Source of the DNA: Labia minor
Taxonomy: Eukaryota > Arthropoda > Insecta > Dermaptera > Spongiphoridae
Direction of reading: 5' to 3'
Length of the DNA stretch: 64,000 nucleotides
NCBI GenBank assembly: GCA_963082975.1
Contig: OY720346.1
Span: forward strand, 35,739,787-35,803,786
The translations under genes and the position numbers were made by a program. The notes under the pieces were generated by a model. That model saw nothing but the letters and a program-made list of their open reading frames with translations. It ran no database searches and had not been told where the DNA came from. Each line of letters opens with the position of its first letter. Position 1 is the first letter of the stretch. Below are positions 1-12,133 of the stretch, in pieces.

Positions 1-2871
1 CTGTAAGAACTTGTGTTGCAAATATGCTGATTGCGTTCCAGGCAGCCTCTGATGACAACATTGCTTCCACTATAGACTCTGGATAGATTCCTGTGTTTAT
101 AGATCTCTCTACATCATCTCGCTGTTGAGAAAAACGTATACACTCAAAGAAAACGTGTTCCGCATTTTCTATAACTCCTGGACAGGACGGACACTCTGGA
201 GAATCGTCATGCTTGAAACGGTGAAGATACTCACGAAAACAGCCGTGCCCTGACAACATCTGTGTTAGGTAATAGTTGACCTCGCCGTGACTCCGGTTCA
301 GCCAAACATCAATCCTTGGTATTAGACGGTGCGTCCATCTACCCTTTTCCGCGGCATCCCACTGTAACTGCCATCGTGAAATACTATGTCGCCGTTCTTC
401 TGCTCTCAGTTCTTCGGTGCTCATTATGTTTGACCTCTTCCGATGGTAGAGGTTCCGTCTTTCTTCAGCCAGAACTCTAAGTGGCAGAGTTCCTGAAATG
501 ACACACGCCGCTTCCTCTGATATTGTTCGGAAGGCGCTGGCCACTCTTAACGCGCTTAACCGATATACCGGACCAGCTCTTCTCCGCGATTCCTGGATCT
601 CAAGTGCGTCAGCCCAAATGGATATACCATACGTGAGGACCGATGTAACCACTGATGATAGCAATAACCTCCTCGTGTGCTTTGGGCCTCCGATGTTAGG
701 CATAAGTCGTGATAGGCTAGCTACTACTGCTGATGCTTTAGCACTCACGTGTTCCACCTGCTGCTTAAACTTGAGCCGAGCATCAAGCATCACTCCCAAA
801 TATCGGATATAAGGTTGTGATGTGATCTCTTGTAGGCCGACTTTCAGTTTGATGGTCTCTATCACTTTCCTGCTTGTAATAAGTACAGCCTCCGTTTTCT
901 GTTTAGCCAGTTGAAGGTTCGCTGTATTCATCCACCGGTTAACTTGCTCGAAGGTGGTATCGAACATGTGGTTGATCTCATCAAGGTGTTTGGCGACCAC
1001 TACCACGGCTACATCATCCGCATATGCTACGAGTTTAACACTCCTTGGCAGATTCAGTCTCAACAACCCGTCATACATGATATTCCAGAGAAGTGGACCC
1101 AGTACAGAACCTTGTGGTACTCCTCCAGTAACATCATACTCCTTTGCACCGTTCTTCGTGTCGTATTTCAGGACTCTATTTGTAAAGTAGCTAGCCACTA
1201 TCCTTCGCAGGTATCCTGGTACGTTCTTCTCTTCGAGGGCCTGCATGATGCAATCCCAGTTGGCGGAGTTGAAGGCATTTTTGATGTCTAACGTTGCCAC
1301 CAGACAATATTTCTTCGTTCCACCCTTCCATCTGGTACCAGAAATTGCGTCCTTGGCCGTACTGACAACCAGATCGATCGCGTCCAGAGTTGATCGACCC
1401 CTTCGAAAGCCATACTGATTGTCCGCCAGAAGTGGGTCAACAATTGCTTCGATTCTCTGATGGATAATGCGCTCAAATATCTTACCCGCCGTGTCCAGCA
1501 TGCAAAGTGGACGGTAGGATGACGGTTCTTCCGGTGGCTTTTTTTTCCCTTTTGAAAGTAGTACCAGCCGTTGTTGTTTCCATTTCTTTGGAAAAGTCCC
1601 CTCCTTAAGGCAGGTGTTGTAGACGTCAAGGAACAATATTGGCTCTGCCTTTATAGATGTTTTTAAGGCAATATTAGGGATTCCGTCCAATCCCGGCGCT
1701 TTATTATTCCCGACGCGGTTGCATGCCTCCATCAGTTCGTCTTCTGTGATAGGTGGAATGTCATCCAGCTCGTCCCGAGCCAACAGGTAGTTGAAAACGC
1801 GTTGTTGTGGGGACAGCGCAGTCACGATCTTTCCCAACAGTCGAGGACAAGTTGGTGACGGCATTGGCTGGTATTTTAGGTGCGTCATGACTACCCTGTA
1901 AGGTCTGCCCCACAAGTCTCTGTCCACCTCATTGATGAGATCTTTCCAGCAGTTCTTCTTGCTATCCTTGATGGCTTTGTTTAGGCATCGACGAGCTTGT
2001 TTGTACTCTGCGACCAGCTCCGCCGAGTTAGGTCGCCGATAACCACGCTGAGATATTCTCCTTTTCTTGAGACATTCCCTACGGAGGGCGCTGATATGAT
2101 CGCTCCACCAATAAACCGAGGATCCCCAATTCATGCAACGTTTACGGGGCATGCAAACGTCACAAGCCCGGGCCACTCTCTTCATCAGGTCCTTGGTCAT
2201 TTCTTCTGCGGATCCAGCTATGATCGGTTCACTATTTAAGGCAGTTACTAATACACATGGGTCAAAAGATTTCACCTTCCATCCGATGGTGTTAACTTTC
2301 CTGGTTGTTCTTCTAGAATTCTGGCCGTTGGGCATCTCCCAGAGAATCGCATTGTGGTCACTGGCTGTGTAAATATCCATCACCCTCCATTTGTAGTTAC
2401 CTCGGGCGAGGCTGCTGCTGACAAAGGTGAGATCCACAATAGAACTTGCGTCGCCCTTGGTGTAAGTTGGCGTGTTGCCACTGTTGAGCAGAACCACATC
2501 CAGTGCAGTAAAGGCTTCCAGGAGTGCTCTTCCTCGTGCGTTGGTGTGCCTGCTTCCCCAGTCCACTGCCCAGGAGTTGAAGTCTCCGGCTATTGCCACT
2601 GGATGGTGTTGCTTCGCGTCCTCGGACAGCCGATCCAAGAAGTCACTAAATTCAACAATAGAGAGGCCGGGTGGAGCGTAGCAGCTGTAAAAACGAATGC
2701 CATTCACCGACGCCGCCACAAAGCCGGCGCTGCCATTGCTAACGACACTCCCGAAGGGAATCCTGCCACAGGACCATATGACAGCTTTGGTGGTGCTATC
2801 AGTCTCCCATGGTTGACCGCTTAGGTGCTTATACGGTTCTGATAAAAGCACAAGGTCAAGCTTTAGCTCTC
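1..2871 (-). mobile_element. R1-type non-LTR retrotransposon, endonuclease-RT ORF (5'-truncated, runs off left edge)
   Basis: On the minus strand one frame stays open from about 2871 to the window edge, roughly 956 codons with no stop that I could find. It starts inside an apurinic-type endonuclease domain (the GDFNSW motif, then SDHN), continues through an RT domain with NNKAPGLDGIPN, YRPLCML, a YGFRRGRST block, GGVPQGSVLGPLLWN and the catalytic AYADDV at 1010-1027, and ends with LSGHGCF and a CCHC-type cluster (CPSC...EHVFFEC). This order and the C-terminal zinc cluster are typical of the R1/TRAS group. Roughly the first 50 residues of the endonuclease are missing; the frame begins in a (TG)n/(CA)n tract of a family A repeat, so the copy is 5'-truncated, as LINE insertions usually are. 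The unbroken frame suggests a young insertion. The 3' end lies outside the window. Confidence 0.9.
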
Positions 2872-3373
2872 GTGTGTGTGTATGTGTGTGTGTATGTGTG
2901 TGTGTATGTATGTAGGCAAGATTACGCAAAAACGGTTTGAGCTAGAATGATGCAATTTGGTACATGGACATTATTCAAAATTCATAGTTTTCTATCAACT
3001 TTTGAGAAATGTAGCTCAACCGGAAGAGGGTCATTACCTACAACGTTTTGATTTTTTTTCCTCTAAAGTGACTGTAAAAATAAAGATATATGTTTGATAA
3101 TTTTTCACATGATTAATAATTGTATAAAACTGCTATATATAGAATTTCAGCTTGATTGAATCGCTGAAAGTACCAGAATTAATTTTTTAACACTGCAAAT
3201 CTCACGCGCCAACACGTGCCATGGTGCCATCAATAAAAAACCAAACATGCGCTGGTTTAATATTTATTATTTATAATTTATAATTAATTAAATTTAATTT
3301 AAATATAATATATTATGTTATTTAATCCAATTCAAATTGCGAGATAGTCGAGTGGAGACACTCCAGCTTATTT
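2872..3373 (+). repeat. Helentron-like repeat family A, copy 1 (5' part lost)
   Basis: It begins in a TG-rich microsatellite and then carries the family body (AAGATTACGCAAAAACGG and following). It ends with the 3' subterminal repeat TTGCGAGATAGT, the hairpin TGGAG-ACA-CTCCA and CTTATTTT. Copy 2 starts at the next base, so the two are head to tail. The left part is replaced by the R1-type LINE, which joins in the microsatellite. Confidence 0.7.
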
Positions 3374-3946
3374 TACTATCTCGCCAGAGATAGTATTGCG
3401 ATCATGAAAATTTTCGTTGTCGAGATTTTGATGTTTTTATACGTTTTGAAGGCCTCCGAGTCATTTTCACTAAGGTTGAGAAAAATGTCTGTCTGTCTGT
3501 CTCTCTCTGTGTGTGTGTGTGTGTGTAAGCAAGATTACGCAAAAACGGTTTGAGCTAGAATCATGAAAATTGTAGTTTTCTATCATCTTTTGAGAAATGT
3601 AGCTCATCCGGAAGTGGGCCATTACCTTCCACGTTTTCATTTTTTTCCCTCTAAACTGACCGTAAAAATAAAGATATATGTATGATAGTTTTTCACATGT
3701 AGTATAAAACTGCTAAATATAGAATTTCAGCTGAAAGTTCCGGAATTAATTTTTTAACACTGCAAATCACGCGCCAGCATGTGAATTGGTGCCATCAACA
3801 AGGAGCCAAACACGCACTGGTTTAATAAATATTATTTATTAATTTTAATTTATAATTTAATTAACTAAATTTAATTTAAATATAATATATATTATTAATC
3901 CAATACAAATTTGCGAGATAATCGAGTGGAGACACTCCAGCTTATT
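3374..3946 (+). repeat. Helentron-like repeat family A, copy 2 (complete)
   Basis: The 5' end carries ACTATCTCGCCAGAG, and the 3' end carries its partial inverse TTGCGAGATAAT followed by the hairpin TGGAG-ACA-CTCCA and CTTATT. In between lie a (TCTG)n/(TG)n tract and the same body as copy 1. Subterminal inverted repeats, an internal microsatellite, a 3' hairpin and T-rich flanks are the published hallmarks of Helentron-associated non-autonomous elements (DINE/HINE). It has no coding capacity. The class is inferred from structure. Confidence 0.65.
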
Positions 3947-3954
3947 TTTTTTTT

Positions 3955-5170
3955 GGAGTAGGAAAGCTTTGATATCCTGAATGTGTGGAACCTTCTTACT
4001 CCCTCTCGGAAATCCGCCGCATAGCAATATTTCGGAAAAGGCGTGGTCTATCATATATTCTTTGTTACGTTATATTAATTTCTAGTCACGCTGTACTGAA
4101 TTCTCATGATATCTCGTAACACATGATACTTATTATTCTCCAGTTTCCTTCTGATTCTATTAGGAGGTTGACAACATTTTCTCTGCTCACTGGGATACCA
4201 CATTCTAATTTAACCCAAGTTTTTATCTCTTCCCATCTGATGCAGTTGAAGATCGTGTATTCGGGAGTATATTCCATTTTACAGTACCAATAGGTCTTTG
4301 TCTCTTTTTTTTATATTATATAGCTATGTTCTAAACATAACGTGGCCAATCAGAGCTTGTCTAATATAGAAGTCTACTTGTACCTGCTTACGTTAAGTCC
4401 ATATTTTGATAAATAAATGTTTTAACCCAGTCATTATAGTGTTCCCACTTATTTTTCCATTCATTCATCATTTGGTTTTCAGCTTCAACCCTTTGGCTTT
4501 GTTCATTTAAGTATACTTATACTTTTTCCTGCACTCTTAGTTTAATAGGCGGCATATCAGCAATTGCTAGGGCTGCTGATGTAAAACCCGTTTTATCGCA
4601 GATATCACCCTTAAAACCAGTCTCTATTAATCTATTTCAAGCATGGTTTCGAAGTACTTGTAAGATAGAACATATGCCCATATTGGCTGTTGATAGGATA
4701 AGTCTTATTTTAGGGCTGGGACCACGTATATTGGATGTCACTCTTGTTAATGTCAATTAAATATTGTTATAGTTTTCTTGCATGACTTTTTAATTTGCGT
4801 CATTTTAACGTCTTTATTTATGTCCCATATATTTAAGTGATTTTGTACTTTATATTCTAAAATCTTCTACTTTCACCTTCATGTATCTTACTTTTCTTCT
4901 TTCATTTAGTAAAATAAGTTCTGTTTTTAGGGGCAATTTTTTTGCCGATTCCAAGCAATTTGGATGTTACTCTAGCAATTGCGAATTCTAACTATTCTTC
5001 AAGCATTCTTCTAGCCGATACAATGACTGACGAATCATATTCCACTATATATTTCTATTCTTGTCTCCTCTGTTGAACAATGCCGGGCATATACGGCGAC
5101 GTTTTCGGTACTTTTCTTTGATTTACTGGCAAAAATCGTTTTGCCTGAATTCAGAAAGCTAATTTTGGAG
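3955..5170 (-). pseudogene. Degenerate R1-like LINE, C-terminal part
   Basis: Minus-strand translation gives broken stretches matching the C-terminal part of an R1-type ORF2: a segment with NEWKNKWEHYNDW, then a finger region with EYTIFNCIRWEEI, then a tail with ENVVNLLIESEGNWRI. This parallels the intact copy at 1-2871 (WQLQWD, EHVFFECIRF, AWNAI). Stops and frameshifts are frequent, so it is an old fossil. It lies upstream of the Gr pseudogene, where that gene's exon 1 would be expected. Confidence 0.6.
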
Positions 5171-5226
5171 AATTTATAAATTTTTTATAATTATTCTTAT
5201 GAAATCTCAATATGAAATTATATATA

Positions 5227-6405
5227 CAGCAAGACCCCGCTTAACGCTGTCTCGGTTAGCGCTGTTTCGGTTTAGCGCTCTTTTATTTGAACCCGGGGAT
5301 TCCCCGAAATCGTTCACAGCGCTGGGTTTTCCAAACAATGTAGTTGTGTTTTTTGTTTGGTACGGTGCTGTGTGCGAACGCAATTTTATTATTTGAAACA
5401 TTTGGTGACATTATTGTAAGTATAAATTTATATAATATGTATAACGATTAATACAGTGAAAAATATTATGATCTTTAGTTTTTAACATGGATGATAACGA
5501 AAAACAAGAAAAGAAAGCAACCAGAAAAAGCATTTCACTGGAAACTAAAATGCAAGTGATTAGAAGATTAGATTCTGGTGAACTCAATCTCAAATTAGTG
5601 CTACATTGAATTTGGCAACTTCAACAATAAGAACAATTCTTAAGAATAAAGAAAAGATACTCTAATCGGCAACTGCAACATTTGGCCAGATTTAAGTAAG
5701 AGTGAAGACATTGGACACTCCGTCGATATGAAAAAATAAAATAATAAAATTTTGGAAGAAATAGTGGAATTAGCGAAACAAACAGGTTTAGATGAGGTAA
5801 ATGTGGAAGACGTCGAAGAAATAGTTCAAGAAACAGCAGGTAGTCTTTCTAATGATGAGCTCAAGGAATTAACTGAGCAAGAAGAAAACAAAAATATTAA
5901 TAGTAATGATTCCGAAGAAGAACAAAAAGAACTTTCGATGGCGTTTGTAAAAAGCAGTTTGACCACTATAACTGAAATTATGGACCAATTTGTTGAAATT
6001 GATCCAAATTTTGACACGAGTTCAAAAGCAAGACGAGGTGTTATAGATGCTTTATCCACTTATCAACAACTTCTAACAGAACGCACAAGGAAAACGCAAA
6101 CTACATTAGATGCCTTCTTGATAAAAAGGCAGAAAATTAGAAACACAGAATAGACTGAATGATTTGTCTGACTTAGAATTTTATTTATATTTTCGTTTAT
6201 ATTGTTTTTATTTTTGTAAGAAATAAATGTTTGGTTTTATTTTTATTAAAAAAAACAGAATTATTAAATTTAACACCTAACCAATTTTCTATCCATCTTC
6301 CCCTAACCCCATTATTTACATGTTAAAATAGCCTCGTTTAGCGCTGTTTCGCATTACGCTCACTTTTCATGGAACGTATCCCCCGCGTTAAACGGGGTAT
6401 TACTG
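5227..6405 (+). mobile_element. Tigger/pogo-type DNA transposon, complete ends, decayed
   Basis: The left end CAGCAAGACCCCGCTTAACG and the inverted right end CAGTAATACCCCGTTTAACG form terminal inverted repeats of Tigger type. TA dinucleotides flank both sides (5225-5226 and 6406-6407), the expected Tc1/mariner-superfamily target duplication. A transposase remnant lies inside at 5488-6153. At about 1.18 kb it is roughly half an autonomous Tigger, so the catalytic core has been deleted. Confidence 0.85.
5488..6153 (+). pseudogene. Tigger/jerky-type transposase remnant
   Basis: The N-terminal frame starts at ATG 5488 (MDDNEK) and contains the start of a CENP-B-type helix-turn-helix (KSISLETKMQVIRRLDSGE). 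It shifts frame and stops near 5607, and the rest of the helix-turn-helix (ATLNLATSTIRTI) continues in another frame. A second open stretch at 5752-6153 (133 codons) holds the acidic C-terminal tail typical of Tigger proteins (VEDVEEIVQE, ELTEQEE). The DDE catalytic region between them is absent. It cannot encode a working transposase. Confidence 0.75.
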
Positions 6406-8360
6406 TATAGTATTTAGTATTTTTAAGTAGTAAATAAAATTCATTTATTAATTTTTAATTAATTGTATTATAAAATAATTGAAGACTATTTTCTAATTAA
6501 AATAAATTAAAAATTTGATTCTTTTTTTTAGAATGTCGTCTTTGGTGTATATATATATTTTATGCTCTTCGTTATTACTAATAATATTTTTATTCTTTTA
6601 ATTCCAATTAAATCAAAACATGTTTTAAATGATTTAAGTTCTTATCCATTTGAATTCAACAAAAAATATTTCTATTTTGATGGTATGAAAGTGGTAAGTA
6701 TAAAAATTATATAATTTATTCATTCATTTTTTCTTAATCGAATTTACTATATTACAATTTTCTGTTAATTTTTATTTAATTCAAATATTTGGATTAAAAA
6801 TAAATCTATTTGAAAAAATAATTTTTGAAATTCTATCTATATGACTATGAAATTGAATAATCAAATATTTTTGGGCGAAATTTTATTTATAAAAATTAAA
6901 ATTACAATATCCCATGTAATTTTTATTAAAACATATTCTACATAATATTATAACAGGTACATATATATAAACAAATTAAATTATTTGTAGGTATTTTATT
7001 TATGTCTGATGTTTTTTAATCAATATAATACAATTCAATTTATTCCAAATCGCATTAAAGCAACAGTATCAGAATATTTATTTATTGCTTTTACACAAAT
7101 ACAATTTGTTGGAGCATTAGATCAATTTTGTACTATTATAATACGTTTAAGAATGTGTTTTCAAGATTTAAATTATCAACTAACTAATCTATTAAAACGA
7201 CCATATAAAGATAAGGTAGGTTTTAATTTTTTTTTTCATTTTGTTAAAATATACCTAAATATTTTGGTTGAAAAAAGAACTCCCTGATTTGGTAAGGTCA
7301 GATGAGCTATCCGTGTGTGGAGTGTGGGAAGGAAGAGGGCGAGATTGTTCACAGTATATCTTGGTCGGGAAAGCACACCGAACATTTTAAATTTCTTATA
7401 ATTTTTTAATTCAAATTTAATATTAAGTAATAACTGTCATTAATAAATATTGTATTTATGAACCGATTTTTAAGTCATTTTATCCTACATCTAATTAAAC
7501 GTTTTATGAAATAAATTCATTTAATTATAATAATTAATTAATATAAAAAAAAATTAAAATTATCAAATATAATCATAAATGTGTTATTTATATTTCGTTG
7601 TTTTATTTATATAAATATAGAAAATAAATTAAAATTTTATAAACCTTTAAACGTTGTTATTTTTTTAACTCTTGCAGCAAATTGAGATTATTAATATGAT
7701 ACAGTGGATTGCCCGAAAGCATGGCTTTTTGAGTCGCATTTCACGTACCACATCTTATATATTTGGCCCACCTCTGGTGTTATTTTTTCTCACTGTATTT
7801 ATTTTAATTACAATCTGTTCATTTTTATTGATGTGTTTGTTATTCAAATGGTATATCAGTTCATGAAGTCGACTAGTTATTAAATCCTTTGAATTTCGTT
7901 TAACAATTATAATATTACTTATTATATTAATTGTTGGATTAACAGGAATACTTTTTATCATTTCGAATCTTCATCGTCAGGTATGAATTTATTGTATTTA
8001 TTAAGAATATGCAACACTAAACCATTAAATGTTCTTTAGGTTATTTTTTTTATGTAAATATTTGGACCAATTATTGAAATGTATTTAATTTATTTAATAA
8101 TAATAATTTCTACAAATATCTTGTAAATTAGTGTAAATTTATTATTTATTACTTATTCTTAGTGATATTTAATACATATCTTAAAAAATGTAAATTTATT
8201 GTTCATTTGGTTGATTGGCCAATAATTATGAGAATTGATGTTTTCTCAATATAATTGTAAATAGACTTTCACAATTTATATTTCATATATTTTATCATAT
8301 ATTTCATAATAGTATGTATATTTATCATTTAAAAGCCCAGAGTGTTTATTTATTTATTTA

Positions 8361-8660
8361 CTAGTTGAATCCGTTGCAAACGGTGTTTGCAATTTAAGTT
8401 TAAGATGAATTTATATTGGTTTGCAGCAATTAATTAAATAGTTCTTTGAAAACAATATTTTTCGTATACCTAATGATCATTTTTTAGTAATCTGCCTTGA
8501 ACGGAGTTTTCTTTAATTTTTGTTTTGATGTTGTTCTGGTCGCGGATATTAAAAATTAAATAAACGATCTCTTTTGTCGATAAGTTTATGTTTAATATTG
8601 AAATTTGTTGGTTGTGCTAATCTTTCGGCTGTTGCCTGTGTATATATATAAATATATAAT
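8361..8660 (-). mobile_element. Helitron fragment with recognisable 3' end
   Basis: Read on the minus strand, this ends in a short hairpin CCGTT-TGC-AACGG followed about 7 bases later by CTAG and then T. That is the canonical Helitron 3' terminus. It lies in intron 4 of the Gr pseudogene. The 5' end is uncertain, and a second possible Helitron-type CTAG end on the plus strand lies at 9038-9041. Confidence 0.45.
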
Positions 8661-9673
8661 TTAAATAATAATTTAAATATTTAAATAAAAATTAATAATT
8701 TAATATTTAATTAAATGTTTTATTTTAATAATTATAGTTATATATTATCTTATCTTATTATAACAAATAAAACTTATATAATACAATAATATAATAGTTT
8801 ATATTAATACATAATATTGAAAAATAAAAATTATCGACAAATATATTAATAAGAACTAATTTATCAACAAATTCAAACACCAGGAAGAAATTGGATAAAA
8901 ATAATGAAATATATATATATATAAAATACGAAATCTAGCATTCAATTAACATTTTTTTAAAACATATAAAAATCAAATTACAATTTATAGAATAATTTTG
9001 TTTATTTTTTTGAAAGACCCACGTCGAAAGACGCCGTCTAGTGTAATGTGGCCGAATTATGGGGTTAGGTGATGAGTGATTATGGCTTTTATATATATAA
9101 ATATAATTATCCATTAGTCTTCAAAAGTTAGTTATTTTTTTCTTTTTAATGAGATTTTGACTCTATTTCTGACTCTTTCCACTCTAGTTGGAACAATCAA
9201 CCAGGACCAAAATTGTTGATATAGATATAGACAAGAATAGATAGCTATTATTCAATAATTTGAATTACATGTATTTATTTTGTTTGACATTAGGCAGACA
9301 TTTTTTTTTATTTTATTTGGTTTAAACAGAACAAAATCAGGTTGGATCCCAAAACATTTAGAAATATTAATAGAATTGATTAAAAATATGAGTGCTAATC
9401 AATTTATAAAATGTCATTTAAAAATTTAAATATATGATTAAATTAATGATAATATATTTATTTAAGAATGTATAACAGAGTTGGCAATAATTTTATAATT
9501 AAATTTAATTAGTTTAAAGAATTGAATTAATAAATTATATATAAGTATATTTTGCTAGAAAAACGAATCAAAGTGAATTTATACGTAATATTTCTATAAC
9601 CATTCATCAGTATTACAATCTAAATATTTATAATAATTTATTTATATTTGTATTATTTTCTATTTATAAAAAG
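8661..9673. other. AT-rich intron sequence
   Basis: Intron sequence of the Gr pseudogene. It is AT-rich with short TA tracts and possible Helitron debris near 9010-9060. I see no gene here. Confidence 0.5.
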
Positions 9674-10329
9674 GCGAGAAATACAAGTTTAATATTAAAT
9701 AAATCTTTAATGGAGGATCATCCTGAAGAAATTAAAACTTATGTAAGTAAATAAATAATCATTATATTAAAAAAAATATCTATTTATTTGTTTTAATATA
9801 AATAGTGATAAGTATTTTTTCATATTTTTTTTTCTAGCTTCAACGATTTTCAATTCAATTATTTCATGACAAATTAAAATTAACATTGTTGGACTTTGTT
9901 CCTTTAGATATTTCATTATCATTTACGGTAAGTTAATAGGTATATTTCCTTATAAAATTATTTTAAAACTATTTATTATTATTTTTTTTTAGATTCTAAG
10001 CGCCATATCAACATATTTAATTATTTTATTACAAAATGTTAAAATAAACGAAGCTAGACATTAAACCATGAATTATAAAGTTAATTCATTTATATTTGTT
10101 GAATATTAGAAACCAAAAATGACCCAAAGAAATTAAAATCTAGATGAAATTTAACTTTTAAGTTAAATGTTTAGTTGATTAATTTGAAATACATGTAAAT
10201 TATTATTATTATGACTTTTATTGATTTAATACATGTGTATAAACTAGGGTTTATAGGTTTTTAAAAACGGGTTTTTTGAGAAAATTATGAAATTCGAAAT
10301 ATCATATAAATATAATAATATTTATTCTA

Positions 10330-10337
10330 TATATATT

Positions 10338-10371
<34 letters not shown>

Positions 10372-10384
10372 TAGATAGATATAG
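10330..10384. repeat. Compound microsatellite (TA)n(GA)n(GATA)n
   Basis: A TA run passes into GAGAGAGA and then ATAGATAGAT. It is followed by ATGAATGTGCGTCTGTCTGT, which resembles the 5' region of insect Helitrons, so it may mark the 5' part of the Helitron debris ending near 11842. Confidence 0.6.
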
Positions 10385-10809
10385 ATATAAAAATGAATGT
10401 GCGTCTGTCTGTACTCGATAGATTCAAAAACCATACATACAATTTGGAAAATTACTAGGTACCTATATTATTAGGTAAATTATAGGTATTTTTGAAAATG
10501 TTTTTAAAATTAGAGTTGGGGTTCTAGAATCCAAATAACATTTAATTAATGTTAAAAATGTAACCATAGAAACCATGAATAAATTTTCATTAAAAAAATT
10601 TATGAAATGTAATAATGTTGTACTAAATTAAAACAACTCTTACAAAATTTAATTTCTGATTTTTTAAAGTTTAAATTTTATAAGTGATATCGAATAGTTT
10701 TCAATTTTTTAGTGTTTTCTTTTATTTTATTATTGATAATCAGTGAAAGCTATTAAATATATTTTAGAGTATGTGAACAGTCCGCTTGAATCGGAGCAAG
10801 CGTAGCGTA

Positions 10810-10846
10810 CTTGATAACGGCTGTAGAATAAGCAGTCGAAACGTTG
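10810..10846 (+). other. Hammerhead-like stem with GAAAC core, copy 1
   Basis: CTTGATAA is followed by a six-pair stem (CGGCTG paired with CAGTCG, one G-U pair) and then GAAACGTTG. The same layout recurs at 46072 with different stem bases that still pair, and more loosely at 62030. The layout resembles stem II and the GAAA strand of hammerhead ribozymes found in Penelope-like and other retroelements. The first core strand departs from CTGATGA, so activity is doubtful. Confidence 0.35.
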
Positions 10847-10917
10847 TACATTTATTTAATTCAATAAATAAATTATACAAATATGTCGTCTTTTAATAAA
10901 AATTCCTTTAATTTAAC

Positions 10918-11312
10918 GGTAATTGTTTATGAAATGGGTCATCTCTCGGATTTTGATGAAGCTTCGCTAGTGGATTCCTTGTTTAATTCTAAGAAACTTT
11001 TTCCTTAAGTAATTTAGGGGGGTCTTTTCTAGCTTTCTATATAAAAATAATTAAAGTTTGAATATATTGACATTATATACATCCATTGGACACACATTTT
11101 TATGTTTTATTGATTTGTGTAGATGGCTTCACCTTCGCTGCGGTGTGTCCAATGGATGTGTATGCAATATCAATATTCAAACTTTAATCATTTTTATTTA
11201 GAAGAAACCCCCTAAATTACCTAAGGAAAAAGTTTCTTAGAATTAAACAAGGAATCCATTGTCGAAGTTTCATCAAAATCGGTGAGGTGACCCGTTTCCT
11301 GAACAATTACCA
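10918..11312. repeat. Large imperfect palindrome (foldback), arms about 170 bp
   Basis: The left arm begins GGTAATTGTTTATGAAATGG and the right arm ends CCGTTTCCTGAACAATTACC. Matching blocks run inward through both arms (GGATTCCTTGTTTAATTC, TTGAATAT, CATCCATTGGACACAC) to a loop of about 45 bases near 11095-11140. It sits directly upstream of the Helitron ORF remnant and may belong to that element. Confidence 0.8.
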
Positions 11313-11317
11313 ATACA

Positions 11318-11850
11318 ACTATATCTAACGATGAAGTCACCCAATATCAATTAGGACGCTACATAAGTAGTGAGACTGTATGGAGTATTTTATCATTATC
11401 TATTTATCAGCGATATCTATCGATTGTTCATTTAGCAGCAAATCTTGAAAATGGATTGCGCGTGTATTTTATATCAGAAAGCAATTTCACCACAGCCAAA
11501 CAATAACTGAATTTTTACATTCTTTCAATATTCGTGCACACACATTTTCCCAAGAATTAAAAAGTCAATGACCATATTTTTTCTTTGAAAATTGGTTCCT
11601 CAATCATCCTTATCCAAAATATAAATCCACCACGACTATAGATTGGGGCTACAAGAAATCTATGTTTTGTACATATGTTATATTCAAATGACATAAATTT
11701 AAGGATAATTTTATTGTTAATTTTCATTTTGATGTATTGTATAAATTTGATCATTAATAAATTATGTTGGTTCTATCAAAACTGCCTTTTTATTCAGATT
11801 TTAAATTAGCTGTATAAGTATAACACACCAAGGCGTGGACGGGTACAGCT
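11318..11850 (+). mobile_element. Helitron Rep/helicase remnant with 3' end
   Basis: From about 11324 a plus-strand frame reads DEVTQYQLGRYISS, then VWSILS, then VHLAANLENGLRVYF. These match a region of insect Helitron replicase-helicase proteins (consensus QYQ.GRYISSNEAVWRI, HLAVHLENGQRVYF). The frame breaks near 11500. The unit ends in a GC-rich stretch and GTACAGCTAG near 11842, a CTAG terminus of Helitron type. Only a fragment remains. Confidence 0.6.
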
Positions 11851-12133
11851 AGTTATATATAAATATAGTTTCAATAATATATTTAAAATATCCCTTAAAT
11901 AATTGTGTGAATTGATTATTTTTATAATAAAATTATAAAAGATAATACTATTTTAATTTTATTAATTCATTTAAAAATTGATTTTATTTTATTAATAATT
12001 CTAAGCTTTTATAAAATTAAATTAATCGATTAATTTATAGGTATATATATATACCATGTATTGAATATAATTCTTTCTATACTAGCATTTATACGTTAGG
12101 TTGCTTCATAAATAATAATATACTATTTAAATA

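Larger units (their letters stand above)
6532..10064 (+). pseudogene. Gustatory receptor pseudogene (exons 2-7; exon 1 missing, TGA in exon 4)
   Basis: Six exons match, length for length or nearly so, the downstream intact Gr: 6532-6693, 6991-7215, 7678-7980, 9674-9742, 9838-9927 and 9993-10064. All introns keep GT/AG and all junctions are phase 0. The last two exons carry the Gr C-terminal signature: LQRFSIQLFHDKLK, then TYLIILLQ near the end. Two defects show. No first exon is found upstream, where a LINE fossil and the Tigger element sit, and exon 4 has an in-frame TGA at 7864-7866 where the paralogue has TAT (Tyr). Otherwise the reading frame is clean, so inactivation looks recent. A start elsewhere or stop readthrough cannot be excluded, but pseudogene is the plainest reading. 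Confidence 0.85.

Noticed and set aside
498..2824. Plus-strand frames at the left edge
   Set aside because: They are antisense to the long, motif-rich minus-strand LINE frame.
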